DNA of 64,000 nucleotides from Thermalbibacter longus (GCF_023806485.1 NZ_JAMSLR010000005.1:1-64000); one strand, 5' to 3'; shown: positions 45,724 through 53,913, counted from the first letter of the stretch. Notes: generated by a model not told the origin, from the sequence alone. Made by a program: numbers and translations.

Positions 45724-46033
45724 GCTGGTCACGCACCTGCGAGCGCGCGTGCGGGAGCTGGCGCGGTTGCTTCCGGTGCGCCGGGCCGTCCTCTTCGGCT
45801 CCTGGGCCAGGGGACGCGCGACCGCCCGGAGCGACGTGGACGTCCTCGTGATCTACGCCGATCCACCGCGCGCTGACGCCTACGCGCTGGTCTGGCGGAC
45901 GCTCCGGACACCTGGCCTCGAGCCCCACGTCTACGCGGAGTCGGAAGCCGTCGCGATCCAGGAGACGCTGGAGCGGATGACCGCGGGCGGCATCGATCTC
46001 CTCACCCCGCTGCCCGGTGCGGAACATTGCTGA
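45665..46033 (+). CDS. Minimal nucleotidyltransferase (MNT antitoxin type)
   Basis: A 122-residue polymerase-beta-fold protein. LFGSWARGRATARSDVDVLVIY gives the G-S-x10-D-x-D motif that binds Mg2+ and nucleotide. The start is uncertain: ATG 45665 overlaps the HEPN gene by 59 bases, GTG 45689 by 35; both retain the domain. With the HEPN gene it makes the first of four toxin-antitoxin modules around comM. The comM promoter lies over its last bases. Confidence 0.82.
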   Translation: MRNESSNSVRIWSPRTTQDELVTHLRARVRELARLLPVRRAVLFGSWARGRATARSDVDVLVIYADPPRADAYALVWRTLRTPGLEPHVYAESEAVAIQETLERMTAGGIDLLTPLPGAEHC

Positions 46034-46055
46034 TTCCCATACCGGCCCCTACAAT
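46027..46055 (+). promoter_or_regulatory. Predicted comM promoter
   Basis: TTGCTG (46027-46032), a 17-base spacer and TACAAT (46050-46055) lie 54 bases before the GTG start of comM and overlap the end of the nucleotidyltransferase gene. TTGCTG is also the -35 predicted at 20292. Confidence 0.55.
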
Positions 46056-46109
46056 CGGGTTGCCCAGCCGGGCTTATGTGTGGTGTGGGGCGACCGAGTA
46101 GGGGGCGTA

Positions 46110-47627
46110 GTGCTGGCGCGAGTCCTGAGCTGCGCGGTGGTCGGGCTGGATGGCGTCCTGGTGGAGGTCGAAGTCGACGTCGGTCAAGGAGTGCCCGGAT
46201 TAACTATAGTTGGTTTGCCCGATACCGCGGTGCAGGAGTCGCGCGAGCGGGTGCGCGCGGCCATCCGCAACTCCGGAGCGAAGTTCCCGCTAGGCCGCAT
46301 CACCGTCAACCTCGCGCCGGCCGACATCCGTAAGGAGGGGCCAGCCTACGACCTGCCGATCGCGCTCGGCATCCTGCTCGCCTCCGGCCAGGTCGTTGCC
46401 GACCTCGACGGGGCACTAGTAATCGGCGAGCTGTCGCTGGACGGCAGTCTTCGTCACACGGCCGGCGTGCTTCCGATGGTGGGCCTCGCGCAGGAGCGGG
46501 GGCTGCGGCGGGCGTTCGTGCCGGCGGCCGACGCGGCGGAGGCGGCGCTCGTGGAGGGGATCGAGATCGTGCCGGTGGAGACGCTGGCCGCCCTGGTGCG
46601 CCATCTCACCGGCGAGGAGCCGATCCCGCCGTTTCACCGGGCCGGCGGGCTGCCCGAGCCGGAGGACGAGGCCGGTGGCGTCGACTTCGCCGAGATCCGG
46701 GGCCAGGAGCACGTCAAGCGCGGCCTGGAGCTGGCAGCGGCCGGCGGGCACAACCTGCTCGCTGTGGGGCCGCCCGGCGCCGGCAAGACGCTCCTCGCCC
46801 GCGCGCTGCCGACCATCCTGCCGCCGCTCAGCCGCGAGGAGTCGCTGGAGGTCACCCGGATCTACTCGGTGGCCGGGTTGCTCCCCTCCGACCGGCCACT
46901 GGTGCGCCAGCGCCCCTTCCGCGCGCCGCACCACACCATCAGCTACGCCGGGATGATCGGTGGCGGAGCCTGGCCCCGGCCGGGCGAGGTGACGCTGGCG
47001 CATCGCGGCGTACTGTTCCTGGACGAGCTGCCGGAGTTCAGCGCGCGGGTGCTGGAGGTGCTGCGCCAGCCGCTGGAGGATCGGATCGTCACCATCTCGC
47101 GGGCCAGCGGCGCGATCACGTTTCCGGCTAACTTCATCTTGGTCTCCGCCATGAATCCCTGCCCCTGCGGCTACTACGGCGATCCGGCCCGCTCATGCAC
47201 CTGCTCGCCCTCGGCCATCACCCGCTACCAGAAGCGCATCTCCGGCCCCCTGCTCGATCGGATCGACATCCACCTCCAGGTGCCGCGGGTGGAGTACGAG
47301 AAGCTGGCCGACCGCCGGCCGGGCGAGCCCTCGACGGCAGTGCGGGCCAGGGTCGAGGCGGCGCGGGCGGTACAGGCCCGCCGCTTCGGCGACACCCGGA
47401 AGCTCAACAGCGACATGGGGCCGGCCGAGGTGCGGGCGCACTGCCGCCTGGACGAGGCCGGCGAGCGGCTGCTGCGGGCGGCCATGCAGCAGCTCAACCT
47501 CTCGGCTCGCTCCTACCACCGGGTGCTCAAGCTGGCCCGAACGATCGCCGACCTGGCGGGATCGGAGCGGATCGCCGTCGCCCACCTGGCCGAAGCCCTC
47601 CAGTACCGGCCGCAGGAGATGGGATAG
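46110..47627 (+). CDS. comM: ComM/YifB-family AAA+ Mg-chelatase-like ATPase
   Basis: A 505-residue hexameric AAA+ protein; ComM is a branch-migration helicase that helps integrate DNA during natural transformation. The N-terminal Lon-like S5 domain contains VPGLTIVGLPDTAVQESRERV and VNLAPADIRKEGPAYDLPIA. The ATPase core has Walker A GPPGAGKT (about residue 219), APHHTISYAG, FLDELPEF and four Cys in NPCPCGYYGDPARSCTC. The C-terminal Mg-chelatase domain ends HLAEALQYRPQEMG. GTG 46110 follows AGGGGG. Its last 46 bases recur 734 bases downstream, flanking a toxin-antitoxin module. Confidence 0.92.
   Translation: MLARVLSCAVVGLDGVLVEVEVDVGQGVPGLTIVGLPDTAVQESRERVRAAIRNSGAKFPLGRITVNLAPADIRKEGPAYDLPIALGILLASGQVVADLDGALVIGELSLDGSLRHTAGVLPMVGLAQERGLRRAFVPAADAAEAALVEGIEIVPVETLAALVRHLTGEEPIPPFHRAGGLPEPEDEAGGVDFAEIRGQEHVKRGLELAAAGGHNLLAVGPPGAGKTLLARALPTILPPLSREESLEVTRIYSVAGLLPSDRPLVRQRPFRAPHHTISYAGMIGGGAWPRPGEVTLAHRGVLFLDELPEFSARVLEVLRQPLEDRIVTISRASGAITFPANFILVSAMNPCPCGYYGDPARSCTCSPSAITRYQKRISGPLLDRIDIHLQVPRVEYEKLADRRPGEPSTAVRARVEAARAVQARRFGDTRKLNSDMGPAEVRAHCRLDEAGERLLRAAMQQLNLSARSYHRVLKLARTIADLAGSERIAVAHLAEALQYRPQEMG
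47581..47626 (+). repeat. Direct repeat A: 3' end of comM
   Basis: The last 14 sense codons of comM and most of its stop codon. Identical at 44 of 46 positions to 48315-48360. Confidence 0.85.
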
Positions 47628-47709
47628 GAGAGAACACGGTTACGAGGGTATGCTTGTCGATATCTGCCAGAAGCAGGGCTGTCGCAGGTTGGAATCGGAG
47701 GCTCTCCCC

Positions 47710-47931
47710 ATGTACCGTACGGTTGAAGCTGTCATCGATGAGAAGGGGAATGTACGGCTGCTCGAGCCCATCCGCCTTCCCGGTGCGCGCCGGGCACTCG
47801 TGGTCATTCTCGAGGCCGAAGAGGCCATGCCGATCGCTGACACTGCGCGATTGAGCGAAGCGGCACTGGCTGTGGACTGGAGCCGGCCTGAGGAAGACGC
47901 GGCATGGTCGCACCTACAGCCGGAACCGTAG
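47710..47931 (+). CDS. Small antitoxin-like protein upstream of MazF/PemK
   Basis: A 73-residue protein with an N-terminal beta-hairpin YRTVEAVIDEKGNVRLLEPI, a pattern seen in small AbrB/DUF104-like antitoxins, and an acidic tail rich in Trp and Glu (VDWSRPEEDAAW) that could bind the toxin. ATG 47710 is chosen because the fold begins there; the frame opens at 47650. It overlaps the toxin gene by 28 bases. The module lies between two copies of the comM terminus. Confidence 0.7.
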   Translation: MYRTVEAVIDEKGNVRLLEPIRLPGARRALVVILEAEEAMPIADTARLSEAALAVDWSRPEEDAAWSHLQPEP

Positions 47932-48245
47932 TACTGGTGCCATTCCCGTTCTCTGATCTCTCACGGGCCAAGTTGCGCCCGGCACTGGTCTTAGCCGATG
48001 CCGGCCGTGGCGATTGGATCCTGTGCCAGATCACGAGCAAGGCCTATGCTGACCCTCGCGCCGTGACCCTGACCGACAACGACTTTCGGGTCGGCTCGCT
48101 TCGGGCTACCAGCTACGCTCGCCCCGGCAAGCTGTTTACGGCCAATCGTGAGCTGATGGTGGCCGAGGTAGGGATCCTGACGGACGATGCATTTCGCCGC
48201 GTTCTCGACGCGGTACTCGATCTCTTCAGCAGTCACGCTCCGTAG
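47904..48245 (+). CDS. MazF/PemK-family toxin
   Basis: A 113-residue endoribonuclease toxin of the MazF/PemK fold. GTVVLVPFPFSDLSRAKLRPALVL is the family signature including the catalytic Arg region, and ILCQITSK follows as the next strand with its conserved Ser/Thr position. The frame appears intact and full length, unlike the HepT and RES genes further on. It is coupled to its antitoxin by overlap. Confidence 0.88.
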   Translation: MVAPTAGTVVLVPFPFSDLSRAKLRPALVLADAGRGDWILCQITSKAYADPRAVTLTDNDFRVGSLRATSYARPGKLFTANRELMVAEVGILTDDAFRRVLDAVLDLFSSHAP

Positions 48246-48314
48246 CGAGCGGTTCGCTGACCAGCGCGCCAGGGTGTGGAGCTGTCTTCCGTCTCCCCGA
48301 TCACCAACCCGAAC

Positions 48315-48360
48315 CCCACCTCGCCGAAGCCCTCCGGTACCGGCCGCAGGAGATGGGATA
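48315..48360 (+). repeat. Direct repeat B: second copy of the comM 3' end
   Basis: Reads HLAEALRYRPQEMG in frame and is followed by its own TAA (48359-48361). It matches 47581-47626 at 44 of 46 bases. Sequence before and after the repeat does not match, so it is a fragment left beyond the inserted toxin-antitoxin segment. Confidence 0.85.
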
Positions 48361-48407
48361 ATCGAGGCTGGTACGAGTGGAGACAGCCCAGGTTGCAGGA
48401 GCAGCAC

Positions 48408-48713
48408 ATGGTGCAGGCAGGACGCGGATTGACGCTCGAAGACTTGCGAGCGCGGCGGGAGGAGATCCAGCGCATCGCCGCGGCGCACGGCGCCCGCAAC
48501 GTCCGGGTGTTCGGCTCGGTAGCCCGCGGTGAGGCCGGCCCGGACAGCGATATCGACTTCCTGGTCGAGATGGAGCCGGGCCGGAGCGTGCTCGACCTCA
48601 GCGAGCTGATCCTCGATCTGCACGAGGCGCTCGGTCAGGACATCGATGTCGTCGAGATCCGCCGGCCGTCCGAACTCGCTGAGCGCATCCGGCGTGAGGC
48701 CATTCCACTGTGA
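48408..48713 (+). CDS. Minimal nucleotidyltransferase (MntA-like)
   Basis: A 101-residue nucleotidyltransferase: RVFGSVARGEAGPDSDIDFLVE holds the G-S and D-x-D motifs, and QDIDVVEIRRP the late Asp strand. ATG 48408 follows AGGAGC. The stop overlaps the HepT-like gene start by four bases (GTGA). In intact MntA-HepT modules this protein modifies and silences the HEPN ribonuclease; here the partner is damaged, so the gene may be a leftover. Confidence 0.85.
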   Translation: MVQAGRGLTLEDLRARREEIQRIAAAHGARNVRVFGSVARGEAGPDSDIDFLVEMEPGRSVLDLSELILDLHEALGQDIDVVEIRRPSELAERIRREAIPL

Positions 48714-49077
48714 GCGCCGACCGCGACCGCCGCTATCTCCAATACATCCGCGAGGCGATCGGCCTGATCGAGCGACGCACGCGCGGCGGCCGCGACGCGT
48801 TCCTCCAAGACCTCGACGTCCAGGACGCGGTGCTCTGGCGGTTGCAGACGCTCGCTGAAGCCACTGGGAAGCTCTCTGAAGAGCTGAATCGGCGTCACCC
48901 CGAAATTCGGTGGCGCGCGGTGCCAGAAACGATATCGGGAACGTGCCAGGCCTGGGTTTCGCGCGACTGCGACTGAGAGAAGGCCGGCGCGACCCGTGCT
49001 CTTGCCGGTCACCGGTACGGGTGTAGACCGACTGTGGATCGTGCTCACTGCTCGAGCTGCCACTCATCGGGGAGCGA
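48710..49077 (+). pseudogene. HepT-like HEPN toxin, C-terminally frameshifted
   Basis: The first 65 residues fit HepT (DUF86): YLQYIREAIGLIERRTRGG, then VLWRLQTLAEATGKLSEEL and HPEIRWRAV. After this the frame continues as VPETISGTCQAWVSRDCD and stops at 48976, so the R-N-x-L-V-H catalytic segment is missing. Remnants lie downstream in other frames: GVDRLWIVLT (49020-49049) and ELPLIGER (49054-49077), both typical of the HepT C-terminus. At least two indels are needed. The ribonuclease is therefore very likely inactive. Confidence 0.72.
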
Positions 49078-49098
49078 CCTCATCTCAGCATGAGCGCG

Positions 49099-49130
49099 TG
49101 TCCGACAAGAAGCGCCGGACATGGTATGCT
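49099..49130 (+). promoter_or_regulatory. Promoter and inverted repeat of the Xre-RES module
   Basis: CCGACA (49102-49107), 17 bases, TATGCT (49125-49130), 29 bases before the antitoxin GTG. TGTCCG (49099-49104) and CGGACA (49116-49121) form an inverted repeat overlapping the promoter, a likely autoregulatory site for the Xre-type antitoxin. Confidence 0.5.
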
Positions 49131-49159
49131 CGGAAGGGACAGCATGAGAGAGGGACACC

Positions 49160-49513
49160 GTGGCTGAGGTCAGCATTCTCGAGTGTGGCCCGATTATCGA
49201 GGGCCTTGAGCGGGATCTGGGGATCTCACTCGACACGATCGCGAGAGCGCTCGACGTCGATCGCCGGACGGTCGAGCGCTGGCGGGCGAACCAGAGCGTA
49301 CCGCAGGGGAAAACGCGGCAGCGCCTGGCTGAGCTGGTCGACCTGCGGGACCGGCTCCTGCGCATGTTCGGCGCGCCTGAGACGGCGCAGATGTGGCTCC
49401 GGTCCACTAGCCGCTACCTCGGCGGGTTCACTCCCGAAGAGGCTCTCAAGGCCGGCCGTCTCGACCGTGTGCGTGCCGACCTCGACGGCCTGGCGGCCGG
49501 TGTCTACCTGTAG
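49160..49513 (+). CDS. Xre/ParS-type antitoxin (MbcA/ParS toxin-binding domain)
   Basis: A 117-residue antitoxin of RES-Xre modules. The N-terminal helix-turn-helix is ISLDTIARALDVDRRTVERWRAN (residues about 20-45) and the C-terminal toxin-binding region is WLRSTSRYLGGFTPEEALKAGRLDRV, including the usual DL-x-G-x-AAGVYL end. Starts with GTG after GAGAGGG. Its stop overlaps the GTG of the RES gene by one base (TAGTG). It is intact although the toxin gene is broken. Confidence 0.88.
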   Translation: MAEVSILECGPIIEGLERDLGISLDTIARALDVDRRTVERWRANQSVPQGKTRQRLAELVDLRDRLLRMFGAPETAQMWLRSTSRYLGGFTPEEALKAGRLDRVRADLDGLAAGVYL

Positions 49514-50109
49514 TGCCAGCCGCGATGCCTGCCGAGGGCTGGAAGGCTGAGCAAACCGTCGCGGCCGCGTCAGCTCGCTGCTTCCAGGGCACGGTCTGGC
49601 GTGTCCACTGGCGGGAGGTGGCCCCGACGGACTGAACCCTCTCGCTGCGCACCTCGGGGCGCTACCACCGTGGCCTGGACCTCTTCCCGCCGGACCAAGC
49701 GTTCCCCGCGCTCTACACCTCGCTCGCGCCGGAGATTGCCATCTGGGAGATGGTACGGCGCAGCGCCGCACGCAACCTGGCATACTTCGAGAACAATGTC
49801 CTAAGTGAGCTCGAGGTAGACCTCAGCCACATCCTCGATATTTCCGATCCGGCCGCTGTGGGATTGACCGCAGCCGACCTGACGGGCCCCGACCACCAGC
49901 CATGCCAGGAACTCGCCGAGGCGGCGTTAGCCCGGGGGTACCAGGGACTGCTGGTCCCATCGGCCGCGCTGCCGGGCCTCAACCTCGTGATTCTTCCCCG
50001 CAACTTGCCCGAGCCATCACCGATCCGGCTCTTGCGCAGCACGGATCTTCCTATTGAGATATTGGCTCACCAACACTCAGAGGATCGACCCGGTCAGGAG
50101 CAGCGCTAG
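49513..50109 (+). pseudogene. RES-domain toxin with an in-frame nonsense codon
   Basis: The frame from GTG 49513 encodes TVWRVHWREVAPTD, then TGA (49633-49635), then TLSLRTSGRYHRGLDLFPPDQ and ALYTSLAPEIAIWE onward for about 150 residues. RES toxins degrade NAD+; their Arg (in WRV) and Glu (in the LYTSLAPE segment) are on opposite sides of the stop. TGA is one base from TGG, a plausible ancestral Trp codon. A downstream ATG at 49750 would give only a fragment without the active-site Arg. The toxin is inferred to be inactive. Confidence 0.82.
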
Positions 50110-50170
50110 CATACCCAAGCTTAGGCGCTTCAATGATGGCCATAGGAGGCTACAGGAAAGAGGAACCTTC

Positions 50171-50199
50171 TTTACCGTAATCGGCTGCTGAAGTACGCT
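50171..50199 (+). promoter_or_regulatory. Predicted promoter for the YbaK-like gene
   Basis: TTTACC (50171-50176), a 17-base spacer and TACGCT (50194-50199) lie 24 bases before the ATG, with AGGAGG (50211-50216) as ribosome site. Confidence 0.4.
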
Positions 50200-50223
50200 G
50201 GGGGCGTTCCAGGAGGTGGCGCC

Positions 50224-50694
50224 ATGCGATGCAAGGACCGCCTGGAGGCCTACCTGCGGGAGCAGGGAGTGCCCTTCCAGACCCAGCACCATCCTATCGC
50301 CTTCACCGCGCAGGAGGTCGCCGCCAGCGAGCACGTCCCCGGCCGGCTGGTGGTCAAAGTCGTCATGGTCGTGGCCGACGGCAAGCCGGTGATGCTGGCC
50401 CTGCGGGCGACCGACCGCGTGGACCTGCGCAAGCTGGCGGCGGTGCTCGGCGTGACGGAGGTTCGGCTGGCCGAGGAGCGGGAGTTCGGCGCGCTGTTCC
50501 CCGATTGCGAGCTCGGCGCGATGCCCCCGTTCGGCAACCTGTACGGCGTGCCGGTCTACGTCGATACCGCCCTGGCCGAAGACGAGACGATCTTCTTCCA
50601 GGCCGGTACGCACACGGACACCATGAGCCTGAAATACGCGGACTTCAACTGGCTCGTCCGGCCGGCGGTCGCCGACTTCGCCGAGCGGATCTAA
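50224..50694 (+). CDS. YbaK/ProX-type aminoacyl-tRNA deacylase
   Basis: A 156-residue single-domain editing protein that hydrolyses mischarged tRNAs (Cys-tRNA-Pro, Ala-tRNA-Pro or similar). Conserved blocks are TQHHPIAFTAQEVA, the GRLVVKVVMVVADGKPVMLAL strand with the catalytic Lys, and AMPPFGNLYGVPVYVD, the substrate-pocket loop. The ribosome site AGGAGG and a promoter precede it. It is a single gene without a coupled neighbour. The 300 bases downstream show nothing recognisable. Confidence 0.85.
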   Translation: MRCKDRLEAYLREQGVPFQTQHHPIAFTAQEVAASEHVPGRLVVKVVMVVADGKPVMLALRATDRVDLRKLAAVLGVTEVRLAEEREFGALFPDCELGAMPPFGNLYGVPVYVDTALAEDETIFFQAGTHTDTMSLKYADFNWLVRPAVADFAERI

Positions 50695-50994
50695 CCGGCG
50701 TGTTTGTGGACCGTCGGAACCCAGGAGCGCAAGCTCACCGGACGACGCAGCAAGAGCGAGCGCCGCTCGCCAGTGAGCAGCCCGGCAATCCTCGGCATAC
50801 TCCCCGGCCCGCGGCGCCGCCTGCCGGCGGACCACGCTGCACATCGTGGCGTCCCAAAGAGGAGCGTTCTCCCTGATAGACCAGGCCATTCTCCACCCCA
50901 GGCTACTTCGAGGCCCGGCGTTCCGGGCAATCCGCAGAGATCACCCAGCCGTAGGCTGTAGTAAGGATGGCGATTAAGCGGCAGGACAACCACC

Positions 50995-52608
50995 GTGCGA
51001 CGATCGATCCTCACCGGGGCGCTGGCCGGCCTCTGGCTCGGCTTGCCCTTCATCGCCCTCTCGCTGCTGGCTGAGCGGCTGGCCGGCCTGCGGCCGCTGC
51101 CGACCAGCATCTTCGACCTGCTGGCCCGGCAGTTGCCCGGCGGCCTGGTCACCGCCGGCATCGAGCTGATGGTTCGCGTGCTCCAGGGGCTCCAGCTCGG
51201 GCGGACCGACGTCCTGGCCAAGCGGCTGGAGCTGGGGCTGGCCTACCTGCTGGCCTTCGGCACGCTGGCGATCCTGGGAGCGCTGTACGGCGCCCTGGCC
51301 GGCCGGCTCGCCGGCTCGACGCTGCGGCGAGGTCTCACGATCGGCCTCGCGCTCTGGGCACTGGCCTGGCTGGTCGACCTCGCCGCGCGCTGGGGCGCCG
51401 TCGGCCCGCTCGACGGGCTGCTCTCGTCCTTCCTGCTCAGCGCCGGCTGGGGCGTGGCGCTCGCCTGGGTCCACGAGCAGGCGATGGCCCTGGCCGGTCT
51501 GCCGCATGCCGAAGCACCGGCAGACGCGAGCCGGCGCGCCTTCCTGGCACGTGCCGGCGGCGCGGCCCTCGCGCTCGCAGTCGCCGGCCTGGCGCTCGAC
51601 CGGCTCCTGGCGGGCCTCGGGCGTGCGGAGCAGGCGACGGGGGCGCTCCCCACCCCCTCGGCGCAGCCGACTCCGAGGTCCTCCAGTCCGCGGCCAGTGC
51701 CCACGCCGGGCTACGTCGCGGCAGAGGCGTTCGAGCCGACGCCGGGCACGCGGCCCGAGCTGACCCCGCTCGACCAGTTCTACCGGATCGATATCAACCT
51801 GAGCCCGCCCCGCGTCGATGTCGCTCAGTGGCGGCTCGCGGTCGACGGGCTGGTCGCGCAGCCGCTGTCCCTCACGTACCAGGAACTGCTCGCCATGCCG
51901 TCCCACGAGCTGTACGCCACGCTCGAATGTATCTCCAACGAGGTCGGCGGAGATCTGATCAGCACCACCCGGTTCACCGGCGTGCGGCTGGCCGACGTGC
52001 TGAACCGGGCGGGGCTTCAGCCCGGTGCCGTCGAGGTCCGCTTCACCTGCGCCGACGGCTACACCGAGTCGCTGCCGGTCGACTCCGCGCTCGACCCGAA
52101 CACGCTGCTCTGCTTCGCGATGGACGGCCAGCAGCTCCCCGAAGAGCACGGGTTCCCGATCCGGCTGTTCACCCCGAACCGCTACGGGATGAAGAACCCG
52201 AAGTGGATCACGCGGATCGAGGCCATCGGCAAGCCGTACGATGGCTTCTGGGAGCAGCGAGGTTGGAGCAAGGAGGCGTGGGTCAAGACCACCTCGGTGA
52301 TCGACGCGGCGCAGGAGGGCGGGCCGGCGCGGCTGGTAGTGGGAGGGATCGCCTACGCCGGCGCGCGCGGTATCGCTCTCGTCGAGGTGCGGCTGGACGA
52401 CGGCGAGTGGGTGCCGGCCGAGCTGAAGGAGCCGCTCTCACCCTTTACCTGGGTGCTCTGGCGCATCGAGCTGGACGCTCCGCCCGGCGAGTACCGGCTG
52501 ACCGTGCGGGCCGTCGATGGCCTGGGCGAGCTGCAGGCCGAAGAGCAGACCGATCCCCACCCCGATGGTGCGAGCGGGTATCACCGCCGTCGCGTCGAGA
52601 TCAGTTGA
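50995..52608 (+). CDS. Membrane-anchored sulfite oxidase-family molybdopterin protein
   Basis: A 537-residue protein in three parts. Residues about 1-165 form four to five membrane helices of unknown family. A twin-Arg-like segment (SRRAFLARAGGAALALAVAGLAL) and a Pro/Thr/Ser-rich spacer follow, then a molybdopterin domain with the Mo-binding Cys in ATLECISNEVGG and FPIRLFTPNRYGMKNPKWI. A dimerisation-type domain ends it (VEVRLDDGEWVPAEL). The catalytic part should face outside. The membrane region may couple electrons to the respiratory chain, which is inference. GTG start with a modest ribosome site. Confidence 0.8.
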   Translation: MRRSILTGALAGLWLGLPFIALSLLAERLAGLRPLPTSIFDLLARQLPGGLVTAGIELMVRVLQGLQLGRTDVLAKRLELGLAYLLAFGTLAILGALYGALAGRLAGSTLRRGLTIGLALWALAWLVDLAARWGAVGPLDGLLSSFLLSAGWGVALAWVHEQAMALAGLPHAEAPADASRRAFLARAGGAALALAVAGLALDRLLAGLGRAEQATGALPTPSAQPTPRSSSPRPVPTPGYVAAEAFEPTPGTRPELTPLDQFYRIDINLSPPRVDVAQWRLAVDGLVAQPLSLTYQELLAMPSHELYATLECISNEVGGDLISTTRFTGVRLADVLNRAGLQPGAVEVRFTCADGYTESLPVDSALDPNTLLCFAMDGQQLPEEHGFPIRLFTPNRYGMKNPKWITRIEAIGKPYDGFWEQRGWSKEAWVKTTSVIDAAQEGGPARLVVGGIAYAGARGIALVEVRLDDGEWVPAELKEPLSPFTWVLWRIELDAPPGEYRLTVRAVDGLGELQAEEQTDPHPDGASGYHRRRVEIS

Positions 52609-52647
52609 TTCGGACAAAACGGGTACGGCTCGCCGTGCCACTCGACG

Positions 52648-53913
52648 CTAGGCGAGCTCGCCCGGTGCGATCACCGGCGCGCGCAGGCCATCGGTACCGA
52701 TCCGCAACGACAGCGCGGCGGCCAGGAAGCCGAGCACCGCTGCGGAGACGAACGCGAGGTGGTAATCGCCTAGGGTATCGCGGAAAAAGCCGCCAGCGTA
52801 GGCGGCCAGCGCCGCGCCGACCATGTGGGAGAAGAAGATCCATCCGTAGAGCGTGCCCACCGAGGCCCGGCCATAGATCGCTGCGGTCAGGTTCGCCGTC
52901 GGCGGCACGGTCGCGATCCAGTCCAGCCCGTAGACGATGGCGAAGAGGAAGAGCTGTGGCACCTCGAGCACGAGCGGCAGCGCCGCGATCGAGAGGGCGC
53001 GAAACGTGTAGTAGGTCGCCAGCAGCTTGCGGTTGTCGAAGCGGTCGGTCAGCCAGCCGGAGAGCAGCGTACCGACGACGTTCATCGCGCCCATCAGTGC
53101 CACGGCGTTGGCGGCCGTGACCTCGGTGAAGCCGTGCTCGACCGCGTGCGGGATCAGGTGGGTGCCGATCAGCCCATTGGTCGTGTAGCCGCAGATGAAG
53201 AAGCTGCCAGCCAGTAGCCAGAAGTCGCGCGTACGGAGAGCGGCTCGCAGTGGGGTGCGCCGGATCTCCTCGGCACGCTCGGCAGCCGGCTGTTCCGCCC
53301 CTCCGTCGCCGAACGGGCGGAGACCGACGTCCGCCGGGCGGTTCCTCATCAGGAGGGCGATCGGCAGCAGCAGTGCCGCGCAGGCAGCCGCTAGCATCCC
53401 GATCGCGCTGCGCCAACCCCCGGTCGCCGTGAGCGTCACCAAGAGCGGCAGAAAGACGAGCTGGCCGGCGGAGGTGGCCGCGCCGAAGAGGCCGATGATC
53501 GCTCCCCGGTGCTTCCTGAACCAGCGGATCGCCACGGTCGCGCCCAGCGCGCCGCTCACTGCCCCGGTGCCGGCGCCGGCGACCAGCCCCCAGAAGAGGT
53601 GCATCTGCCAGAGGTCGTGCATCGCCAAGAGCGGGGCCAGCCCAGCGGCAGTCAACGCCACGCCGCCCAGCATGACCAGGCGTGGGCCGAAGCGGTCGAT
53701 CAGCGAGCCAGCCAGCGGCGCGGCCAGGCCGTAGGCCAGGATGCTGAGAGCGACGGCCAGGGAGATCTCGGCGCGGCTCCAGCCGAACTCGGCCTCCAGC
53801 GGCTTGATCAGCACGCCAGGGGCCGCGCGCACCCCCGCTCCGACCAGCAGGGTGAGTGCCGTCACCGCGACGACGATCCACGCATAGTGCAGTTGCGTGA
53901 CTCGAGACGACAT
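52648..53913 (-). CDS. Major facilitator superfamily transporter (monocarboxylate/oxalate-like)
   Basis: A 421-residue twelve-helix carrier. PLAGSLIDRFGPRLVMLGG is motif A, GWSRAEISLAVALSILAYGLAAPL the typical second-helix region of OxlT/MCT-like members, and a loop with GDGGAEQPAAERAEE separates the halves. It is a paralogue of the gene at 37014-38309. ATG 53913 is chosen over GTG 53919. It converges with the molybdoenzyme gene, 40 bases away. Substrate unknown. Confidence 0.82.
   Translation of the reverse strand: MSSRVTQLHYAWIVVAVTALTLLVGAGVRAAPGVLIKPLEAEFGWSRAEISLAVALSILAYGLAAPLAGSLIDRFGPRLVMLGGVALTAAGLAPLLAMHDLWQMHLFWGLVAGAGTGAVSGALGATVAIRWFRKHRGAIIGLFGAATSAGQLVFLPLLVTLTATGGWRSAIGMLAAACAALLLPIALLMRNRPADVGLRPFGDGGAEQPAAERAEEIRRTPLRAALRTRDFWLLAGSFFICGYTTNGLIGTHLIPHAVEHGFTEVTAANAVALMGAMNVVGTLLSGWLTDRFDNRKLLATYYTFRALSIAALPLVLEVPQLFLFAIVYGLDWIATVPPTANLTAAIYGRASVGTLYGWIFFSHMVGAALAAYAGGFFRDTLGDYHLAFVSAAVLGFLAAALSLRIGTDGLRAPVIAPGELA

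Noticed and set aside
45665-46033. Programmed frameshift fusing HEPN and nucleotidyltransferase
   Set aside because: Both frames have their own start and complete domains; ordinary gene overlap explains the arrangement.
49633-49635. TGA as selenocysteine in the RES gene
   Set aside because: No downstream hairpin of the expected kind was seen, and the aligned residue in RES proteins is not cysteine.
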